Shown here: positions 56,251 through 64,000 of the stretch, one piece after another
Numbering within the stretch: position 1 is the first letter of the stretch
Layout: the number at the start of each line of letters is the position of its first letter
Program-made: the position numbers and the translations under genes
From: DATKDF01 sp963752045
GTDB taxonomy: Bacteria > Acidobacteriota > Vicinamibacteria > Vicinamibacterales > SCN-69-37
DNA length: 64,000 nucleotides
Direction: 5' to 3'
Assembly (NCBI GenBank): GCA_963752045.1
Contig: CAVVWN010000004.1
Coordinates: 62,001-126,000, forward strand
Notes under the pieces: generated by a model
Seen by the model: only the letters and a program-made list of their open reading frames with translations
Told to the model about the DNA's origin: nothing
Database searches by the model: none

Positions 56251-56612
56251 CGCCGGCCTCGAAGCTCGACATCCAGGAACGCCGTGATGGTGATGTCACG
56301 GTGCTCACGCTCATCGGGCAGATCGCGCTCGACGACGGCGATCTGGCGCTGCGACAGCGCGTGCACGACCTGCTGGACGAGGGGCGGAGCAAGATCGTCC
56401 TCGACCTCGGAGGCGTGACCTACATCGATAGTTCCGGCGTCGGCATGATCGCCGGCAAGCTCAAGACGGTCCGCGAGCGCGGCGGCGACATGAAGCTCCT
56501 CAACACGACCAGCCGCAGCCAGACGCTCCTCGGCATGCTGAAGCTACTCGTGCTCTTCGAGACCTTCGAAGACGAGGCGCAGGCCGTTTCGAGCTTCGCC
56601 TGGAAGGGATAG
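56247..56612 (+). CDS. STAS-domain anti-sigma factor antagonist (SpoIIAA/RsbV-like)
   Basis: 121 residues: TVLTLIGQIALDDGDLALRQ, then KIVLDLGGVTYIDSSGVGMI with the Ser-Ser-Gly site phosphorylated in SpoIIAA and RsbV, then RGGDMKLLNTT. In partner switching, the unphosphorylated form binds an anti-sigma kinase and frees a sigma factor. It begins at GTG 56247, overlapping the end of the repaired upstream kinase, so kinase and antagonist are co-translated. No RsbW-like kinase or PP2C phosphatase is in the window, so the Hanks-type kinases themselves might phosphorylate this Ser; that is inference. Confidence 0.88.
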   Translation: MTPASKLDIQERRDGDVTVLTLIGQIALDDGDLALRQRVHDLLDEGRSKIVLDLGGVTYIDSSGVGMIAGKLKTVRERGGDMKLLNTTSRSQTLLGMLKLLVLFETFEDEAQAVSSFAWKG

Positions 56613-56617
56613 CTCCG

Positions 56618-57280
56618 CTACGGACGAATCGTCACCGTCGTGATTATCTGGGGCGTGAGGGGCCGGCTCATGTTGCCGTCGCCGCCAAGCGCCGTCGGCG
56701 TGTCGGCGATTGCGTCGACGACGGCCATGCCTGCGGTGACCCTGGCGAAAATCACGTAGCTTGGCGGCAGCGGGTAGTTCTCCTGCAGGATGAAGAACTG
56801 ACTGCCGTTCGTGTTCGGCCCCGCGTTTGCCATCGCGACGTGGCCGCGCAGATAGCCGTCACGGTAGAGCGCCGACGCGCGGTCGATCTCGTCTTCGAAC
56901 GGGTCGCCCCAGGCGCTCTGGCCGCCCGTGCCGTCGCCGGCCGGGTCGCCGCCCTGGATCATGAAGCCGCGCACGATGCGGTGGAACGTCAGGCCGTCGT
57001 AGTAGCCGTGCTCGGCAAGCAGCCGGAAGTTCTCGACGGCCTTCGGCGCGTCCGCCTCGAAGAACTCGATCTCGATCGCGCCGCGATCGGTCTCGATGAC
57101 CGCGTGCCCGCCACCGGAGCTCCTGGCGCCGGCAGGCACCTTGGGATTGCCGGACGACGGACCGCATCCGGCCGCGAAGAGCAGGCCCACACAGACGACG
57201 AGCACGGCCAGGACTCGAGCGGTTCCGGTGTCGCTGCAGCGGCGCGGGTGGGGGAGGTTTGCACAGGAGAGCGCGAGCAC
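56618..57280 (-). CDS. lipoprotein peptidyl-prolyl cis-trans isomerase (cyclophilin)
   Basis: 220 residues from GTG 57280. A hydrophobic segment ends in LLFAAGC, a lipoprotein box, so the enzyme is tethered to a membrane outside the cytoplasm. The cyclophilin domain (~60-218) has FHRIVRGFMIQGGDP with the catalytic Arg and Phe/Met/Gln, AMANAGPNTNGSQFFI, and FARVTAGMAVVDAI. It speeds proline isomerisation during folding of exported proteins. There is no strong ribosome site; a shorter start at an internal GTG would leave a signal without basic residues. Convergent with the STAS gene, five bases apart. Confidence 0.87.
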   Translation of the reverse strand: MLALSCANLPHPRRCSDTGTARVLAVLVVCVGLLFAAGCGPSSGNPKVPAGARSSGGGHAVIETDRGAIEIEFFEADAPKAVENFRLLAEHGYYDGLTFHRIVRGFMIQGGDPAGDGTGGQSAWGDPFEDEIDRASALYRDGYLRGHVAMANAGPNTNGSQFFILQENYPLPPSYVIFARVTAGMAVVDAIADTPTALGGDGNMSRPLTPQIITTVTIRP

Positions 57281-57319
57281 GCGACTAGGATACGTCAGCC
57301 GTGCGGCGCCAGTGTCCAG

Positions 57320-57350
57320 TAGGGCGGACTGCACTTCAGCCCGCCCTCCG
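57320..57350. repeat. partial palindrome related to the 54-bp cassette
   Basis: AGGGCGGACTGCACTTCAGC continues to CCGCCCTCC, a single-palindrome relative of the cassette halves. Half of it (AGGGCGGACT) recurs at the 3' end of the next kinase gene (59763), where it supplies the last codons and stop. Confidence 0.55.
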
Positions 57351-57366
57351 GCCTTCGAGCCGCCTG

Positions 57367-57372
57367 TATAAT
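57367..57372 (+). promoter_or_regulatory. -10 element TATAAT upstream of the TPR kinase gene
   Basis: A perfect TATAAT preceded by CTG, 28 bases before the ATG at 57400. No good -35 is seen at 17 bases. The transcript would begin about 20 bases before the start codon. Confidence 0.45.
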
Positions 57373-57399
57373 TCGTCCCTCCGTGAAAGGCGTCACCTG

Positions 57400-59775
<2,376 letters not shown>

Positions 59776-59778
59776 GTG

Positions 59779-62454
<2,676 letters not shown>

Positions 62455-62540
62455 GGGACGGCCGATTATACCGGCTCGAAGCTGGGCGTTCCCCTTCGGG
62501 CGTGCTAGCCTCTCGACAGCAGCGACTGGAGCGATTCGCG

Positions 62541-63083
62541 ATGCCCATCGGGAGACTTCCAAGCCCGGTTCTTTTCATCACGCTCGCGGCTGCGATGGCG
62601 GTCGGCACGAACACCGGCTGCGCCGAGAGGACGACGCCCATGAACGACGCGCAGTTGACGGACCTTGCCACCCGCTACGCGCAGGCCTGGAGCAGCCAGG
62701 ACCCGGCGAGGCTGGCGTCGTTCTACGCCGGGAGCGGCTCGCTCACGGTCAACGACGGCGAGCCGTCGGTCGGCCGCGCGGCCATCACCGAGACGGCACG
62801 CGCCTTCATGACTGCGTTCCCCGACATGCTCGTCGTGATGGACCGAGTCGTTCGCACGGGCGACGTCGTCGAATTCCACTGGATCTGGACCGGCACAAAC
62901 ACGGGGCCGGGCGGCACGGGCAAGGCCGTTCGCATGGTCGGCCACGAAGAGTGGACGCTCGACGAGGACGGGCTCATCACGTCGTCGAAGGGGCACTACG
63001 ACGAGGCCGAATACGAGCGTCAGCTCCGTGAGGGTGCGTCACACGCCGAGCCGGCTGGTTCGGGCTCGTCTGCGATATCCTGA
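62541..63083 (+). CDS. exported SnoaL/NTF2-like protein
   Basis: 180 residues with a signal peptide (PVLFITLAAAMAVGTNTGCA) that may be a weak lipoprotein signal. The SnoaL-like cone fold is shown by LATRYAQAWSSQDPARLASF, a central AITETARAFMTAFPDMLVVM, and VVEFHWIWTGTNTGPGGTG strands. Such proteins bind or isomerise small hydrophobic molecules; the nuclease-like or cyclase role is not known. GGAG stands 10 bases before the ATG at 62541. Eight bases separate its stop from the MaoC gene. Confidence 0.75.
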   Translation: MPIGRLPSPVLFITLAAAMAVGTNTGCAERTTPMNDAQLTDLATRYAQAWSSQDPARLASFYAGSGSLTVNDGEPSVGRAAITETARAFMTAFPDMLVVMDRVVRTGDVVEFHWIWTGTNTGPGGTGKAVRMVGHEEWTLDEDGLITSSKGHYDEAEYERQLREGASHAEPAGSGSSAIS

Positions 63084-63090
63084 GCCCGCT

Positions 63091-63537
63091 GTGGCCGGGT
63101 TGTACTTCGAAGACTTCATCGTCGGTCAGGTCGTCGAGACACGCGGCCTGACCATCACCGAGGCCCACGTAGTCGCCTATGCCGGCCTGTCTGGTGACTT
63201 CAATCCCCTGCATACGGACGAAACCACAGCCGCAACCACTCCCTACGGCACTCGTGTCGCGCATGGCCAGCTCGGCATGGCGATGGCCGCCGGCCTCGTC
63301 AATCAGACCGGCCGCTACGAAGGCACGACGCTCGCCCTGCTCGGCTACCGCGAGTGGAACTTCCTGAAGCCGATTCACTTCGGCGACACGATTCGCGTGC
63401 GGCTGACCATCGAGGAGAAGCGTGAAACCTCGAAGCCCGACCGCGGAGTGCTGCTGCACAAGGTCGAGATCCTGAATCAGCGTGATGAGGTAATCCAGAG
63501 CGGCTTCACGAACGTGCTCGTACGCCGGCGAGCCTGA
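63091..63537 (+). CDS. MaoC-like hot-dog dehydratase
   Basis: 148 residues, one hot-dog domain: FEDFIVGQVVETRGLTITEA, then the hydratase signature GDFNPLHTDE with its Asn and His, GTRVAHGQLGMAMAAGL, and FLKPIHFGDTIRV. Related enzymes hydrate (R)-enoyl-CoA or act on mesaconyl-type CoA esters. The GTG at 63091 is the first start that does not run back into the SnoaL gene. Followed 23 bases later by an amidohydrolase, suggesting a small catabolic operon for an acyl or aromatic compound. Confidence 0.82.
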   Translation: MAGLYFEDFIVGQVVETRGLTITEAHVVAYAGLSGDFNPLHTDETTAATTPYGTRVAHGQLGMAMAAGLVNQTGRYEGTTLALLGYREWNFLKPIHFGDTIRVRLTIEEKRETSKPDRGVLLHKVEILNQRDEVIQSGFTNVLVRRRA

Positions 63538-63560
63538 TCGCCGCGCCGGATGGACCACCC

Positions 63561-64000
63561 ATGGATACCCTGACCATCCCGGATTCGATCGTCGCGATCG
63601 ACGTGCACGTGCATCCGTCGACCGAAGAGGCCGAGGCGTCCGGCGGCAAGTACCTCGAGTGGGCCCGGACCTACTTCAAGACATCGGGGCCGACCGTCGT
63701 GTCGTACGACGAGACGGCGGCGATGTACCGGGACCTGAACATGATGTGCGTGCTCCTCGGCAAGGACGCGCGCACGAACACGGGATTGCCGGCCATTCCA
63801 AACGACTCGATCGCCCGGGCCGTGACCGACCATCCCGATACGTTCATCGGCTTCGGCTCGGTCGACCCGCACCATGTCGAATGGGCGGTGGAGGAGATCC
63901 ATCGCATCGCAGAGCTCGGCCTGCGCGGGCTGAAGTTTCAGCAGATCGTCCAGGGCTTCATGCCCAACGACGAGCGGTTCTACCCGTTGTACGACGCGGC
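63561..64000 (+). CDS. amidohydrolase-2 family protein (partial, 3' end off window)
   Basis: The first 146 codons are present. The metal-binding IDVHVHPS motif near residue 14 and later GFGSVDPHH and AELGLRGLKFQQIVQGF place it in the amidohydrolase-2 group, which contains nonoxidative decarboxylases (gamma-resorcylate type) and hydrolases. The remaining His and Asp ligands lie beyond the window. Start ATG at 63561. Coupled with the MaoC gene by close spacing. Confidence 0.75.
   Translation, partial: MDTLTIPDSIVAIDVHVHPSTEEAEASGGKYLEWARTYFKTSGPTVVSYDETAAMYRDLNMMCVLLGKDARTNTGLPAIPNDSIARAVTDHPDTFIGFGSVDPHHVEWAVEEIHRIAELGLRGLKFQQIVQGFMPNDERFYPLYDA

Overview
The window reads as high-GC chromosomal DNA of an acidobacterium, most like the Vicinamibacteria. 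This is inferred from content, not from a database search: seven Ser/Thr kinase genes, most of them joined to beta-propeller sensor regions, two FtsX/MacB double-permease (ADOP-type) proteins without an ATPase, secreted Gfo/Idh/MocA oxidoreductases with Tat signals, and many short palindromic and tandem repeats. No rRNA, tRNA, CRISPR array, phage or transposase gene was seen.

Layout. 1-4.3 kb: a leftward, closely packed group for sugar or glycan handling (SUMF1-fold protein, Gfo/Idh/MocA oxidoreductase, TIM-barrel isomerase, GH109 glycosidase cut by the window edge). 4.3-8.1 kb: ApbE flavin transferase and the first kinase. 8.1-16.3 kb: respiration, with a leftward group carrying a fused cbb3-type oxidase (CcoN+CcoO+extra c-heme domains), a tiny membrane protein and a diheme cytochrome, and a rightward ba3-type oxidase operon (subunits IIa, II, I). 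A secreted HpcH-type aldolase lies between them. 16.4-20.6 kb: VOC protein, M24 peptidase, amino-acid permease, SixA-like phosphatase. 20.7-25.6 kb: a sigma-54 activator with a dead receiver domain, then a good sigma-54 promoter driving a lipoprotein, two L,D-transpeptidases and a relative without the active site. 25.6-30.2 kb: pyruvate:ferredoxin oxidoreductase and a dihydroorotate-dehydrogenase-like partner, both frameshifted. 30.3-31.6 kb: a gene-free block of 40-bp and about 250-bp tandem repeats. 31.6-43.8 kb: TPR and envelope proteins, two ADOP permeases, a winged-helix/TPR regulator, and a PadR repressor with its own promoter and operator.

44-62.5 kb is the most unusual part: six large Ser/Thr kinase genes, one kinase-tail fragment, and a STAS anti-sigma-antagonist overlapping the end of one kinase gene. 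The kinase genes have been invaded by in-frame repeats at a few loops of the kinase fold, mainly the beta4-beta5 loop and the activation segment. The repeats include a 54-bp palindromic cassette found in three kinase genes and once between genes, other palindromes, 9-bp repeats and a 14-copy 8-bp repeat. The window closes with a SnoaL-like protein, a MaoC-type dehydratase and a partial amidohydrolase.

Five genes are each broken by one single-base frameshift while both halves stay well conserved. That pattern suggests sequence errors more than decay.
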